DNA of 64,000 bases from Sphingopyxis sp. BSN-002. Lineage in GTDB: Bacteria > Pseudomonadota > Alphaproteobacteria > Sphingomonadales > Sphingomonadaceae. Each line of letters opens with the position of its first letter. The first letter of the stretch is position 1. The notes under the pieces are model-generated. The model did no database searches. It was not told the origin of the DNA and saw only the letters and a program-made list of their open reading frames with translations. The position numbers and the translations under genes were made by a program. The stretch lies in contig NZ_CP091804.1 in NCBI RefSeq assembly GCF_022024275.1, positions 930,001 to 994,000 on the forward strand, read 5' to 3'. Below, one piece after another: positions 46,663 to 56,944 of the stretch.

Positions 46663-49102
46663 TGGCGGCCCCGCGATGCGCCGCATTATCCAGCGCTGCC
46701 GACACCGCCTCGGTCAGCTGCGCGACCGAGAAGGGCTTGGGCAGAAACGCGACATCATCGATATTGATCGACTGGCGGAGTTGCTCCTCGGCATAGCCGG
46801 ACATGAAAAGCACGGGCAGTGCCGGCCGCTTGGCACGCATTGCGCGCACCATCGCCGGGCCGTCCATTGTCGGCATCACGACATCGCTGACGATCAGATC
46901 GATCCTGTCCATTGCAGCAAAGCGCTCCAATCCTTCCTCTCCCTGCGAAGCGGTCACGACGCTATAACCCGCACGGGTCAGTGCTCGTTCCGCAACGGCC
47001 CGAACCATATCCTCATCTTCGACCAATAGGATCGTTCCGGTACCCCACTGGCTCTTCTTGGGCTTTGCCGGCGGTACGGTAACCGCCGGAGCGCCGCCCT
47101 CTGCGCGATGGACCGGCAGATAGATGGTAAAGCTCGTTTCGCCCGGCCTGCTGTCGGCGAAGATAAAGCCGGCGGATTGCTTGATGATACCATAGACGGT
47201 CGAGAGGCCGAGCCCGGTCCCCTTCCCCACATCCTTGGTCGTGAAAAAGGGCTCGAAAATCTTGGGCAGGACATCCGCAGGGATGCCGGTCCCCGTGTCG
47301 CTTACCTTGAGCGCACTGTAATCGGCGGGTGGCATGAACTCGTTGCCCATCTGACGGACGTCGGCGGCCGAGACGGGGTAGGTTTCGATCGTCAGCGTGC
47401 CGTTGCCCGACATCGCGTCGCGCGCGTTGACCGCCAGATTGATGATCACCTGTTCGAGCTGACCCGGATCCGCGCGTACCGCGCCAAGGCCGCGACCATG
47501 GTGAACGGAAAGCTGGACGGTGTCGCCGATCAGGCGCTTCAGCAAATGCGACACCTCCGAAATAACGTCCGGGAGTTGCAAGATCTGCGGTCGCAACGTC
47601 TGCTGGCGCGAGAAGGCAAGCAACTGCCGCGTAAGGCTGGCAGCGCGATTGGCATTGCTGCGAATTTGCTGGATATCGTCATAGTCGCTGTCGCCGGGCG
47701 TATGACGCATCAGCATCAGGTCGCAGGCGCCGAGCACGGCGGTCAGTATGTTGTTGAAGTCGTGCGCAACACCGCCCGCGAGCTGGCCGACCGCCTGCAT
47801 CTTCGATGCCTGCGCGACCTGTCGCTTGAGACGCGATTCTTCGCTCGAATCCTTCAGGCTGAGCAGCACCGCCGCCTCGCCCAGTCCGCGCACCCCGACG
47901 ACGCGCATCGAGACCGGCTCGTCACTCTGCCCCACGAGGCGTATCGACAGGTCGCCCCCCACCTGCTGCCCGCTGCTGTGTCGACGGATCATGTCGGCAA
48001 GCGGGCTTTTGTCCTCGCCGACGACAAGGTCGCCCGGATAGCGCGGCTGCTTGCCCTCCCCGACACCCGCAGCCCGGAGGAAGGCCCGGTTCATATAGAG
48101 AAAGCGGCCATCGCGGTCGACGAGGGCAAGCCCGAAGGGAAGAAGGGACAACAGCGTCTCGACATAGGTCTGGGCGGTACCGCGATCTGCCGGCCCCATT
48201 TCCTCGTCGAGCATCGCCAGCAACACCGGGCCATTGGTATCGGCCGGCGTCAATGGAACCTGAATCATGCGGACGGGCGTCGCGCGGTCGCCCTCGCGGG
48301 CGAAATAGAGCGACCCGGCATCGTCGAGCCGGAGCATCGGCGCGACGTCGCGGCCCGCATAATGCGCCTGATCACTTTCGTTCAGCGCGCGGAGGAGGAA
48401 TGCCTTGTTTGCGGTGCGGAGCCGACCCTCGGAGCTGACCAGTGCTGCCATCACGCCAGCGTTTCCCAACGTGCGGCCTGCGGGCCCGTCAAGGTGGCGG
48501 ACAATTTCGGTTGCCAGATCGAGCCGTTCGAGCGCGGAGAAGCGCCAGACGAGATAATCTTCGGCCTGGCCCGTACGCGTCACCTGCGCGCGGAGCTGAA
48601 GCGGCCCGACCGCGATATCGTCGGCCACACCTTCGCCGTCGCGCCACGCGCCGCGACCCGCATTCTTGAGCAGTTCGGCACCGCGCCCGTCGAGCGGCAA
48701 CCCGGGAGGCGTCACGAAGCCGCCCATCCAGGTGGCGAACAGGTCGTTTGCGCAAACGAGACGGCCGGCGCGATCGGTCACCGCGATCGCAACATCGTCA
48801 TGGTTTACGGCTTGCCGAAGCATGGTCCAGTCGGGGGTAACGGCCTCACCGGCCGAAGCACCGGGAAACAGGCGCCTCGCCAGCACCGCACCGCCAACGG
48901 CAATCGCCAGCCCGGCGAGAAAGCCGGCGGCCAGCACCCCGCTGCGCGTCGCCCAGAACAGCAGGGCAACGGACAGCAGCGCGAGGCCGCCGACGATCGC
49001 GAAATCAAGGCGCGAAACAATCGCGCGCGCGGAAAGCGGCCCCGCGGCGCCCGCCCCCCTGCTGAAATCAGTCTCAGCGGAAGGCAGGCTTTGCGCGGTC
49101 AA
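46655..49102 (-). CDS. cckA: Hybrid histidine kinase CckA
   Basis: The 815-residue protein has two N-terminal membrane helices (about 28-75) and PAS-type domains (about 95-420). A HisKA domain follows with GGVAHDFNNILTAVLGACDL, then a HATPase with NLAVNARDAM and GTGLGLSTVYGI, and a C-terminal receiver (LLVEDEDMVRAVAERAL, DLIVSDVVMPTMDG, LPKPFS). This is the CckA architecture; CckA passes phosphate through its receiver to ChpT and on to CtrA. The receiver-only gene overlaps its end. Confidence 0.92.
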   Translation of the reverse strand: MTAQSLPSAETDFSRGAGAAGPLSARAIVSRLDFAIVGGLALLSVALLFWATRSGVLAAGFLAGLAIAVGGAVLARRLFPGASAGEAVTPDWTMLRQAVNHDDVAIAVTDRAGRLVCANDLFATWMGGFVTPPGLPLDGRGAELLKNAGRGAWRDGEGVADDIAVGPLQLRAQVTRTGQAEDYLVWRFSALERLDLATEIVRHLDGPAGRTLGNAGVMAALVSSEGRLRTANKAFLLRALNESDQAHYAGRDVAPMLRLDDAGSLYFAREGDRATPVRMIQVPLTPADTNGPVLLAMLDEEMGPADRGTAQTYVETLLSLLPFGLALVDRDGRFLYMNRAFLRAAGVGEGKQPRYPGDLVVGEDKSPLADMIRRHSSGQQVGGDLSIRLVGQSDEPVSMRVVGVRGLGEAAVLLSLKDSSEESRLKRQVAQASKMQAVGQLAGGVAHDFNNILTAVLGACDLMLMRHTPGDSDYDDIQQIRSNANRAASLTRQLLAFSRQQTLRPQILQLPDVISEVSHLLKRLIGDTVQLSVHHGRGLGAVRADPGQLEQVIINLAVNARDAMSGNGTLTIETYPVSAADVRQMGNEFMPPADYSALKVSDTGTGIPADVLPKIFEPFFTTKDVGKGTGLGLSTVYGIIKQSAGFIFADSRPGETSFTIYLPVHRAEGGAPAVTVPPAKPKKSQWGTGTILLVEDEDMVRAVAERALTRAGYSVVTASQGEEGLERFAAMDRIDLIVSDVVMPTMDGPAMVRAMRAKRPALPVLFMSGYAEEQLRQSINIDDVAFLPKPFSVAQLTEAVSAALDNAAHRGAANG

Positions 49103-49125
49103 TGACAGACTTTCCTATTGGCGCA

Positions 49126-51189
49126 TCACCAGATGCGAACACGATCCTTGGGCGCCAGATAGAGCTTCTGGCCTTCCTTGATGCTGTACGCCTTATACCA
49201 AGGATCGAGGTTGCGCGAGACCCAAGACCGCTGGATCGACGGCGAATGCGGATCGGTCGTGATGCGCTGCGAAAGATTCTGCTCGCGATAGTTGCGGCGC
49301 CATACCTGCGCCCAGCCGAGGAAGAAGCGCTGGTCGCCGGTAAGGCCGTCGATCACCGGGGCGGGCTTGCCCCCGAGCGACTTCTTGTAAGCGTCATAGG
49401 CAATATTGAGGCCCGCCAGGTCGCCGATATTCTCGCCAAGCGTGAAGGTCCCGTCGAGATGTTCGCCGGGAAGTATCTCGTAGGCGTCATATTGCGCGAC
49501 CAGCGCCTTGCCGGCTGCCTCGAATGCAGCGACGTCTTCGGGCGTCCACCATTCGGCAAGCTTGCCGGTCTCGTCATATTTCGACCCCTGGTCGTCGAAA
49601 TGATGGCTGATTTCGTGGCCGATGACGGCACCGATACCACCGTAATTGATCGCGGCGTCAGCTTTCGGATCGAAGAAAGGCGGCTGCAGGATCGCGGCGG
49701 GGAAGACGATCTCGTTCATTCCGAAATTGGCGTAGGCGTTGACTTCCATCGGAGTCATTCCCCACTCCCAGCGGCGGATCGGTCCGCCGAGACGGCTGAT
49801 ATTGTCGTCATGGGCAAACTGGTTCGCGCGAAGTGCGTTGCCGAACAGGTCGTCGGCCTTGATCTCGAGCTTGCTGTAGTCCTTCCAGCGGTCGGGGTAG
49901 CCGATCTTGGTCGTGAAATTGGCGAGCTTCTTCTTTGCCTTCACCTTCGTCTGCGGCTGCATCCACGTCAGGTTGCCGATGCGCGTATCGAGGGCCGCAA
50001 GGACGTTCTTCACGAGGACGTCCATCGCCGCCTTGGTTTCGGGCGGGAAGTATTTCGCGACATAGTCCTGACCGACGGCTTCACCCATATTGTTGGTGGT
50101 GAAATCGACCGCGCGCTTCCAGCGCTCCTGCATCTGCGGCGTGCCTGACAGCGCGGTGCTGTAGAAGGAGAAAGCCTCCTGCGCGACGGCGTCGGGCAGC
50201 ACGCCCGAGAAGCCATCGAGGCTGCGAACGGTGAGCACGTCGCGGATCACGTCGATCGGCGCATCGGCAATAAGCTTGGCCTCGCCGGTAAAGGCGCTGG
50301 GCTGCGAAACGAGGATCGAATCCTCGTTGACGCCGAGACCGCGAATGAAGGTCGTCCAGTCGAAACCCGGAGCGGCCTTTGTCAGGTCCGCGATCGTCAT
50401 CTTGTTATAGACCTTGGTCGCGTCGCTGCTGTCGTTCTTGTCCCAGTGGACCTGGGCGATCTGCTTTTCGAAGTCGTAGATCGCCTTGGCACGCACGGCG
50501 GCATTCTGTTCGCCGGCAAGCGTCAGGACGTTTTCCAGATGCTTGAGGTAGGCGGCCTGCAGCTTTGCGTTCCGGTCGCCATCCTTCAAATAGAAGTCGC
50601 GATCGGGCATGCCAAGGCCGCCCTGGAACATCGTGTAGATGTAAACATCGGGGTTCTTGTCGTCCTGGCCGACATAGCCCCCGAAGAAATGCTGGACGCC
50701 GTTGCGATCCCCTTCGGCAAGCAGCTTGGCGAGCCCGGCCTTGTCGACTGCACGGATCTTTCCGAGCCACGGCTGGATCGGCGCAAGGCCCTTCGCTTCG
50801 ACCGTGGCCGAGTCGAGATAGGACGCATAGGCGCGACCGATCATGCTGTCCGGATCGCCCTTTGCGACGTCGAGAATTTCGCGCGTCCGCTTTTGCGACA
50901 GATCGGCGAGCGCGGTGAACATGCCATAGTTCGACTTGTCGGCGGGAATCACCGTGTTCTTTGCCCAGGTGCCGTTCGCGAAGGTGTAGAAGTCGTCGCC
51001 CGGCTGGACGCTCTTGTCCATGCCCGAAAGGTCGAAGCCGAAATCGCCGATTTCAGGCTTGTCTGCCGTGGCGGCCGGTGCAGCCGTCGTCGCTGCCTTG
51101 TCCTTGGCGAAAGAAGGTGCCGAGCCCAGCAATACGGCGCCCAGCGCCGCGGTCGCCAGCAGGCGCGAAGAGAGTTTCCGACGAGTCAT
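49126..51189 (-). CDS. M13-family (neprilysin-like) zinc metallopeptidase
   Basis: From ATG 51189 the protein has 687 residues with a signal peptide (LLATAALGAVLLGSAPSFAK). The zinc site HEISHHFDDQG and the third ligand in GENIGDLAGL are present. The NAYANFGMNEIVFPAAILQPPF substrate-binding stretch fits family M13. It cleaves oligopeptides in the periplasm or outside the cell. The ORF extends to 51546 but the extra N-terminal part is a shadow of the DUF2062 gene. Confidence 0.93.
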   Translation of the reverse strand: MTRRKLSSRLLATAALGAVLLGSAPSFAKDKAATTAAPAATADKPEIGDFGFDLSGMDKSVQPGDDFYTFANGTWAKNTVIPADKSNYGMFTALADLSQKRTREILDVAKGDPDSMIGRAYASYLDSATVEAKGLAPIQPWLGKIRAVDKAGLAKLLAEGDRNGVQHFFGGYVGQDDKNPDVYIYTMFQGGLGMPDRDFYLKDGDRNAKLQAAYLKHLENVLTLAGEQNAAVRAKAIYDFEKQIAQVHWDKNDSSDATKVYNKMTIADLTKAAPGFDWTTFIRGLGVNEDSILVSQPSAFTGEAKLIADAPIDVIRDVLTVRSLDGFSGVLPDAVAQEAFSFYSTALSGTPQMQERWKRAVDFTTNNMGEAVGQDYVAKYFPPETKAAMDVLVKNVLAALDTRIGNLTWMQPQTKVKAKKKLANFTTKIGYPDRWKDYSKLEIKADDLFGNALRANQFAHDDNISRLGGPIRRWEWGMTPMEVNAYANFGMNEIVFPAAILQPPFFDPKADAAINYGGIGAVIGHEISHHFDDQGSKYDETGKLAEWWTPEDVAAFEAAGKALVAQYDAYEILPGEHLDGTFTLGENIGDLAGLNIAYDAYKKSLGGKPAPVIDGLTGDQRFFLGWAQVWRRNYREQNLSQRITTDPHSPSIQRSWVSRNLDPWYKAYSIKEGQKLYLAPKDRVRIW

Positions 51190-51286
51190 GATATTCCCCA
51201 GATGAAACATGTGAAAACGTGCCCGCGGGCCTTGCCCGCAAGCGGATCTTGCGATGGAGACAGCTATAAACTCGCCGGTTGGCGGT

Positions 51287-51910
51287 TCAACCGGCCTGGG
51301 CGTCGCTCGTCGATGCCTCAAGTCGTTGGTCGCGCGCCCGGCGGATCTTGCGCCGCCAGCGCAGGCGAATCCAGTTGTCCCAGATGATCGAGGCAAGGAT
51401 ATAGCCAACGACTGCCGAGACGACCGAGATGACAAAAAGTCCGGCAAGTCCTCCGAGCAGCGCAGGACCGACATTGGCCGAAACCCAGTTCCACCACTCG
51501 CCGAGCGAGGCCCCCTCGTCATAGAGGATGTAAAGGTCCGCGACATGCGTGTGCAGTCCGAACAGAGTGTTGCCGAGCCACACCGACGCCGCGAGGATCA
51601 GCGGCGTCGTCAGCGGGTTCGACAGGAACGTCATCGCCGCACCTATGGGAATATTGGCGCGAAACGGGAGCGCGAGCAGCGCGACACCGAGAATCTGGAC
51701 GCCCGGGATCAGGAAGAAGATGCCGACGAACAACCCGAGCGCAGTGCCGCGGCGAACGGAAGTACGTGTGAAACGCCACAGATGGCTGTGCGCGACGCGG
51801 TGCGCGAAGGGTTTGACGAAGCGGCTTTCCAGCAATTCCTCGCGCGTCGGCGAGTTCTTGCGGATCCAGTTCATCACGACCGCCTTGTCCTTTGGCTTCC
51901 CTCCGCTCAT
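51287..51910 (-). CDS. DUF2062 membrane protein
   Basis: The 207-residue protein matches DUF2062: [40 protein letters not shown], and a last helix [21 protein letters not shown]. It has about three or four helices, a charged N-terminus and a basic C-terminus. Function unknown. It overlaps the smpB stop (ATGA), so the two are co-translated. Confidence 0.9.
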   Translation of the reverse strand: MSGGKPKDKAVVMNWIRKNSPTREELLESRFVKPFAHRVAHSHLWRFTRTSVRRGTALGLFVGIFFLIPGVQILGVALLALPFRANIPIGAAMTFLSNPLTTPLILAASVWLGNTLFGLHTHVADLYILYDEGASLGEWWNWVSANVGPALLGGLAGLFVISVVSAVVGYILASIIWDNWIRLRWRRKIRRARDQRLEASTSDAQAG

Positions 51911-52392
51911 CCGCGGTCCTTCATCAGCCGTTCCTTGTCGCGCTTCCAGTCGCGTTCCTTGATCGACTCTCTCTTGTCGTGCGCCTTCTTGCCTTTCGCG
52001 AGTGCGAGTTCGACCTTCGCGCGGCCACGGCTGTTGAAATAGACCGACAATGGGACGAGCGTCATTCCCTGACGCATCACGCCGGCGTGAAGCTTGTTGA
52101 TCTCGCGACCGTTGAGCAGCAGCTTCCTCGGGCGGCGCGGTTCGTGGTTGAAGCGGTTGCCGTGACTGAACTCCGGGATATTGGCGTTGATCAGCCAGAC
52201 CTCGCCGCCGGTTACCTCGGCATAGCTTTCCGCGATTGTGCCCTCGCCAAAGCGAAGCGACTTCACCTCGGTTCCCTGCAGCGCGATCCCGGCCTCGAAC
52301 ACCTGTTCGATGGCGTAGTCGAAGCGCGCGCGCCGGTTCTCGGCGACGACCTTCTTCTTGTCGAATTCTGCGGCGGACTGCGGACGGGCCAT
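51907..52392 (-). CDS. smpB: SsrA-binding protein SmpB
   Basis: The 161-residue SmpB has the OB-fold core [40 protein letters not shown], and the basic tail [20 protein letters not shown], which acts in the ribosome. It pairs with tmRNA to rescue stalled ribosomes. The start at 52392 gives the canonical MARPQS beginning; the long upstream frame is a shadow of dapA. dapA ends five bases upstream. Confidence 0.97.
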   Translation of the reverse strand: MARPQSAAEFDKKKVVAENRRARFDYAIEQVFEAGIALQGTEVKSLRFGEGTIAESYAEVTGGEVWLINANIPEFSHGNRFNHEPRRPRKLLLNGREINKLHAGVMRQGMTLVPLSVYFNSRGRAKVELALAKGKKAHDKRESIKERDWKRDKERLMKDRG

Positions 52393-52396
52393 TGAA

Positions 52397-53278
52397 TTAA
52401 ACCTGGATAACTCCCGCCGCGACCAGCGCGGCATCGACGGCCCTGCGCGATGCCTCGGACGCCGGAATGATAGGTAGGCGCACTTCGGGCGAAAACCAGT
52501 CGTGGACGCGGGACAGCGCATATTTTGCGGGACCGGGCGACGCGTCGGAGAACATCGCCTTGTGCAGGGCGAACAGCCGGTCGTGCAAGGCAAGGGCTCC
52601 GGTCCAGTCGCTCGACGCGCAGGCCGCAGCGAAGTCGGCGCAGAGGCGCGGCGCGACGTTGGCGGTGACCGAAATGCAGCCGACGCCGCCGAGAACGGCG
52701 TGTGGCAGCCAAAGATCGTCATTTCCGCTGAGCTGGCAGAAATCCGCCCCGGCACCTGCGCGGTGCATCGTCACGCGCGCGAGATCTCCGCTGGCGTCCT
52801 TCGTCGCAACGACGCTCGAAATCTCGGCGAGCTTGCACATCGTCTCCGCGCTGATGTCGGCGACGGTGCGGCCGGGGACGTTATAGACCACGATCGGCAG
52901 ATCGCACGCGTCGGCAAGCGCCTTGAAATGCGCGAGCATGCCGTCCTGCGTCGGCCGGTTGTAATAGGGCGCGACGATCAGCGCCGCCGTCGCCCCTGCC
53001 TGCTGCGCATAACGCATGTGACGGATTGCGGTCGCGGTGTCGTTCGACCCGCAACCCGCGATCACGGGCACGCGGCCTGCCGCGGTCTCGATACAGGTGT
53101 CGATAACCTGATAATGCTCGTCGAAGCTCAGCGTCGGGCTCTCGCCGGTGGTGCCGCACGGCACGAGCGCGCCCGTTCCCTGATCGATCTGCCATTCGAC
53201 GAGCCGTTTGAACGCCGGAGCGTCGAACGCACCGTCGCGAAATGGCGTCACCAAGGCGGGAATCGACCCCGAAAACAT
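52397..53278 (-). CDS. dapA: 4-hydroxy-tetrahydrodipicolinate synthase
   Basis: The 293-residue aldolase-type barrel has [13 protein letters not shown] at the start, the [10 protein letters not shown] substrate loop, YNVPGRT with the catalytic tyrosine, and VATKDASGD with the Schiff-base lysine. It condenses pyruvate with aspartate semialdehyde in lysine and diaminopimelate synthesis. dapA-smpB adjacency is common in alphaproteobacteria. It diverges from the lytic transglycosylase gene. Confidence 0.97.
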   Translation of the reverse strand: MFSGSIPALVTPFRDGAFDAPAFKRLVEWQIDQGTGALVPCGTTGESPTLSFDEHYQVIDTCIETAAGRVPVIAGCGSNDTATAIRHMRYAQQAGATAALIVAPYYNRPTQDGMLAHFKALADACDLPIVVYNVPGRTVADISAETMCKLAEISSVVATKDASGDLARVTMHRAGAGADFCQLSGNDDLWLPHAVLGGVGCISVTANVAPRLCADFAAACASSDWTGALALHDRLFALHKAMFSDASPGPAKYALSRVHDWFSPEVRLPIIPASEASRRAVDAALVAAGVIQV

Positions 53279-53378
53279 GCTCTGCTCCTTTACAAGGACT
53301 CCATGCGGCCGATAGGACGAGCCGACGCGCCCGCTATTGGACGCCTATTCAGCGCCCCGCAAGGAGTTTGGCACTAAT

Positions 53379-55406
53379 ATGCCCGGCATGATTTCGCTGC
53401 CCCGTATTTCCCGCCTCGCGCTCGCGCTGGCGCTCGCTATCCCCACGACCGCCCATGCCAGCGAACTTACCCCCGAACAGATGGCCTGGTACCGTGCCCA
53501 GATGGGGCTCGCCGCTTCGTCGGGGGCTCCGCCGTCGACAAACTCGGTGGGCGACGCGGTGATGGAATGGCGTCGGCTGACCGCGACGAACACCGCCTCG
53601 TTCGACCAGCTTTCGCGCTTCCTGATGGCGAACCGCGACTGGCCCGACGCCGACAAGTTGCGCGTACGCGCCGAAAAGTCGATCTCGCTCGACAGCTACG
53701 ACCCGCAGCGCACCCTCGCCTTTTTCCAGGCCTATCCCCCGCGCACGCCGAGCGGCGAACTGCGTTATGCGCTGGCGCTCAATGCGACGGGGCGGCGCGA
53801 CGACGCCAATGCAGCCGTCCGGCGCGCGTGGACCGGCGGCACGCTCGACGATTACGAGACCAGTCGCGTCCTGACTTTTTTTCCCGGCGCACTGACTGCG
53901 GCCGATCATGACGCGCGAATGGACCGCCTGCTGTGGCTTGGCGCCACCGGCGCGGCAGCGCGGCAGATCGCCTATGTCTCGCCTGACAAGCGTGCGGTGT
54001 TCGCCGCGCGTCTGGCGATGCGTAGCGGCACGGTGGACGCCGCGCTGCAAGCCTCTGCGGTCGAGAGCATGAACCCTTCGCTGGTCCGTACCGATGCAGG
54101 CTATATCGCCGACAAGGCGACATGGCTGCGCAAGGGCAACCGGACCGGCGAAGCGCGCGCGCTGCTCGCCGCGCCACGGTCGCTTGCCAAGGCGCCGACC
54201 GATCCCGAAGAATGGCTCGAAACGCTGCTCACCAACGCCCGCGCAGCCGATGCCGCGGGCGACAAGATGACCGCGTACAACATCGCCAAGCAGCTCGACG
54301 ACAGCTTCGTACCGGGCGTGGTCATCCGCGAAGCGCCGCTCAGCGTTCGCGACGACTACACCTCGCTTGCTTGGCTCGCCGGGCAACTTGCGTACAAGAG
54401 CGTCGGAAAGCCCGCCGAAGCGGTTCGCCTCTTCCGCCTCTATGGCGAGGCCGCGCGCTCGGCGCAGACGCGTACGAAGGGCTTCTACTGGGCGGGGCGG
54501 GCGGCGCTCGCAGCAGGCGATCGCGACGCAGCCAACGCGCATTTTGCCGATGCGGCACAGCATTACGACCAATATTATGGCCAGCTTTCGCTCGAACGGC
54601 TCGGCCGGCCCCAGCCCAAGCCGCTGCCGAACCCGACGATCCAGGTCAGCAATGACCAGAAGCGCGCTTTCGAGGACGACCGACTCGTCCGCGCCTCGCG
54701 CGCGCTTGGCGAGATCGGCGCGTGGCGCGAGCAGTCGCTGTTCCTGCGCGCGATCGCGCAGCGGGCCACCTCGCCTGCAGACCATGTTCTCGCAGGACAG
54801 CTCGCGTCGGCAATCGGCCGCCCGGACCTCGGCGTCATGATCGGTCGCAGCGCGCAGGCAAACAGCCTCGATGCTGTCGAAGTCGCGGGCTTCCCGACCG
54901 TCCGCGTCCCGGCCGGCCATGAAAGCAACTGGACTTTCATCCACGCCATAACGCGGCAGGAAAGCCAGTTCGACCGGCAAGCGGTGAGCCACGCCGGCGC
55001 CCGGGGCATGATGCAGCTGATGCCGGGAACGGCGCGCGAGGTCGCGGGCAAGCTCGGCCTCAGCTATGACGCAGGTTCGCTGACCGCGGATACCAACTAT
55101 AACCTGACGCTCGGCTCGACCTATTTCCAGCAGATGCTGAGCTATTTCGGCGGCAGCTATCCGCTTGCGGTCGCAGCCTACAACGCCGGCCCGGGCAATG
55201 TGAACAAGTGGCTGCGCGCCAACGGCGATCCGCGTTCGGGGACCATCGACATGGTCGACTGGATCGAGGCAATCCCGATCTTCGAGACACGCAACTATGT
55301 GCAGCGCGTGCTCGAAAATGCCGTCGTCTACGACACGCTTCGCGAGGGACGAACGCTGCCGCAGGCGCCGCTGAGCTTCTACCTCGGCAAGCGCACGCCG
55401 GGGTAA
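53379..55406 (+). CDS. Soluble lytic murein transglycosylase (Slt-like)
   Basis: From ATG 53379 the protein has 675 residues. It has a signal peptide (SRLALALALAIPTTAHAS), a long alpha-superhelical region, and a C-terminal SLT domain with the catalytic glutamate in ITRQESQFDRQAVSHAGARG. MMQLMPGTAREVAGKLG and AAYNAGPGNVNKW follow. It cuts peptidoglycan to 1,6-anhydro-muropeptides in the periplasm. AAGGAG at 53361 supports this start. It is followed six bases later by greB. Confidence 0.94.
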   Translation: MPGMISLPRISRLALALALAIPTTAHASELTPEQMAWYRAQMGLAASSGAPPSTNSVGDAVMEWRRLTATNTASFDQLSRFLMANRDWPDADKLRVRAEKSISLDSYDPQRTLAFFQAYPPRTPSGELRYALALNATGRRDDANAAVRRAWTGGTLDDYETSRVLTFFPGALTAADHDARMDRLLWLGATGAAARQIAYVSPDKRAVFAARLAMRSGTVDAALQASAVESMNPSLVRTDAGYIADKATWLRKGNRTGEARALLAAPRSLAKAPTDPEEWLETLLTNARAADAAGDKMTAYNIAKQLDDSFVPGVVIREAPLSVRDDYTSLAWLAGQLAYKSVGKPAEAVRLFRLYGEAARSAQTRTKGFYWAGRAALAAGDRDAANAHFADAAQHYDQYYGQLSLERLGRPQPKPLPNPTIQVSNDQKRAFEDDRLVRASRALGEIGAWREQSLFLRAIAQRATSPADHVLAGQLASAIGRPDLGVMIGRSAQANSLDAVEVAGFPTVRVPAGHESNWTFIHAITRQESQFDRQAVSHAGARGMMQLMPGTAREVAGKLGLSYDAGSLTADTNYNLTLGSTYFQQMLSYFGGSYPLAVAAYNAGPGNVNKWLRANGDPRSGTIDMVDWIEAIPIFETRNYVQRVLENAVVYDTLREGRTLPQAPLSFYLGKRTPG

Positions 55407-55412
55407 CGCCCG

Positions 55413-55895
55413 GTGGCGGGGGACAAGACCAACATCATTAGCCCCGCGGGCTTCGCTGCGCTGCGCGCCGAATATCAGCAGTTGCTCGGCGACGAGCGCC
55501 CAAAGCTGGTCGAGGTGATCAGCTGGGCGGCGGGCAACGGCGACCGCAGCGAGAATGGCGACTATATCTATGGCCGCAAGCGCCTCCGCGAAATCGACCG
55601 GCGGCTTGGCTTTCTGGCGCGGCGGATGAAGGCCGCCCGCGTCGTCGATCCGGCCGAACAGCCTGACAAGAGCCGCATATGGTTCGGCGCGACCGTCGAA
55701 CTGGCCGACGACGACGATGCCCGCCGCGTGATCACGCTTGTCGGCGACGATGAGGCGGAAGCCAGCGAAGGCCGGATCGGCTGGAACAGCCCGCTCGCGC
55801 GCGCCCTGCGCGGGGCCGGGGTCGGAGATCTGCGCACCGTGCAGTTGCCCGCGGGCCCGAAGGAATGGGAAGTGATGGCGATCAGCTACCCCTGA
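55413..55895 (+). CDS. greB: Transcription elongation factor GreB
   Basis: The 160-residue protein has the GreA/B coiled coil (LRAEYQQLLGDERPKLVEVI, DRSENGDYIYGRKRLREIDR with the acidic tip) and a C-terminal FKBP-like domain. YIYGRKRLREIDRR points to GreB rather than GreA. It rescues backtracked RNA polymerase by stimulating transcript cleavage. The GTG start at 55413 is near the transglycosylase stop, so they may be co-transcribed. No AUG alternative keeps the coiled coil. Confidence 0.92.
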   Translation: MAGDKTNIISPAGFAALRAEYQQLLGDERPKLVEVISWAAGNGDRSENGDYIYGRKRLREIDRRLGFLARRMKAARVVDPAEQPDKSRIWFGATVELADDDDARRVITLVGDDEAEASEGRIGWNSPLARALRGAGVGDLRTVQLPAGPKEWEVMAISYP

Positions 55896-56053
55896 TCGTC
55901 ACGCACCGGGCGCCGCGGTCGGATCGCGCCGGCTCTTCCGAAGCGGGGAAGGCCGTGCGGGCCAAAGCGAGCGTAATTTCTTCTGTGAGCGCGATCATAA
56001 ACAATGGCATGAAGGCTGCCTAAAACCGGCACATCGACCGATCGGAGGGACAT

Positions 56054-56704
56054 ATGCGGACTTTGGCTTTGGTGGCATTGCTACTGGCATCAGGAGCGGC
56101 ACAGGCGATGCAGCGCCCCGAGGTTCCGGTGATGAGCGACGACGAGATCAACGCGACGCTCGGGGCAGGCGAAGAAATCGAAAACCGCGTCGACGGCGAC
56201 CTCAACGGCGATGGCGACATCGACACAGCGTGGATCGTTCGCGGCGAGGATAAGCGGTTCCTGCACGTCCAGTTTGCCGCGCGCGGTGAATTCGACCTGT
56301 ATCATGAGCCCGCAGGCAACGCCGAACTCGACCCCTATCCGCTTGGCCCCGCCGAGATGACGATCACAAAGGGCGTGCTGGTGGTGAAGGATCTGACCGG
56401 CGGCACCACCGCGGTGTCGGCGACCTATCGCTTTCGCGGCGAGAAGGCCAAGCCGAAGATGCGGCTGATCGGGCTCGACGCGACGCTTTACAGTCGGACC
56501 TACGCCCATGACGGCGCAGAGATGAGCTGGAACCTGCTCACCGGCGACGTGATCGCGACGAAGATGAAACTCGTCGGCAGCGGCGAGAATGCCAATTACG
56601 ACAAGTCGGCGGTCAAGCGCTTCAAGCGTCCGGTCAAAATTGCCTATATGGAGGACACGCCCAGCGCCGAGGATACGCTCGACCTCGCGATGAAGGGCAA
56701 GTGA
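56054..56704 (+). CDS. Secreted protein with a calcium-loop-like repeat
   Basis: The 216-residue protein has a signal peptide (LALVALLLASGAAQAM) and DGDLNGDGDIDTAWIV, a loop that resembles FG-GAP or dockerin-type calcium sites. Several beta strands follow (MTITKGVLVVKDLTGG, MRLIGLDATLYSRTYAHDGA). No enzyme motif is visible. ATG 56054 follows CGGAGGGACAT. Function unknown; probably periplasmic. The 158 bases upstream show no gene. Confidence 0.8.
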   Translation: MRTLALVALLLASGAAQAMQRPEVPVMSDDEINATLGAGEEIENRVDGDLNGDGDIDTAWIVRGEDKRFLHVQFAARGEFDLYHEPAGNAELDPYPLGPAEMTITKGVLVVKDLTGGTTAVSATYRFRGEKAKPKMRLIGLDATLYSRTYAHDGAEMSWNLLTGDVIATKMKLVGSGENANYDKSAVKRFKRPVKIAYMEDTPSAEDTLDLAMKGK

Positions 56705-56713
56705 CCGCGCCGC

Positions 56714-56869
56714 TTACTGGTTGAGCAGCGCGGGTATGATCCAGATGGCCGACAGCACGATAATCACCGCAAGCAGCGAAATCGCGAGGACATAGCGCAC
56801 GCCCTGCCCCTTCACGCCGCTGCTGGCTTCGGTTTCGGTCACTTCGACATGGTCATCGACGACTTGCAT
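56714..56869 (-). CDS. Small membrane protein (51 aa)
   Basis: From ATG 56869 the frame encodes MQVVDDHVEVTETEASSGVK, followed by one strong membrane helix, YVLAISLLAVIIVLSAIWII, and a short ALLNQ end. AAGGAGACGAACC precedes the start. The larger frame back to 57001 would run into the RNase P RNA and is rejected. Function unknown; a single-pass inner-membrane protein. Confidence 0.75.
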   Translation of the reverse strand: MQVVDDHVEVTETEASSGVKGQGVRYVLAISLLAVIIVLSAIWIIPALLNQ

Positions 56870-56944
56870 GGTTCGTCTCCTTATCGGGTCCGCATAATAC
56901 GCGGGCCTGCCGCACGCGGTTCCCGCGCGCCGAATGGGGAGAGT

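Noticed and set aside
51190-51546. A 119-residue N-terminal extension of the M13 peptidase
   Set aside because: The extension overlaps the DUF2062 gene in another frame, and a normal signal peptide begins at 51189.
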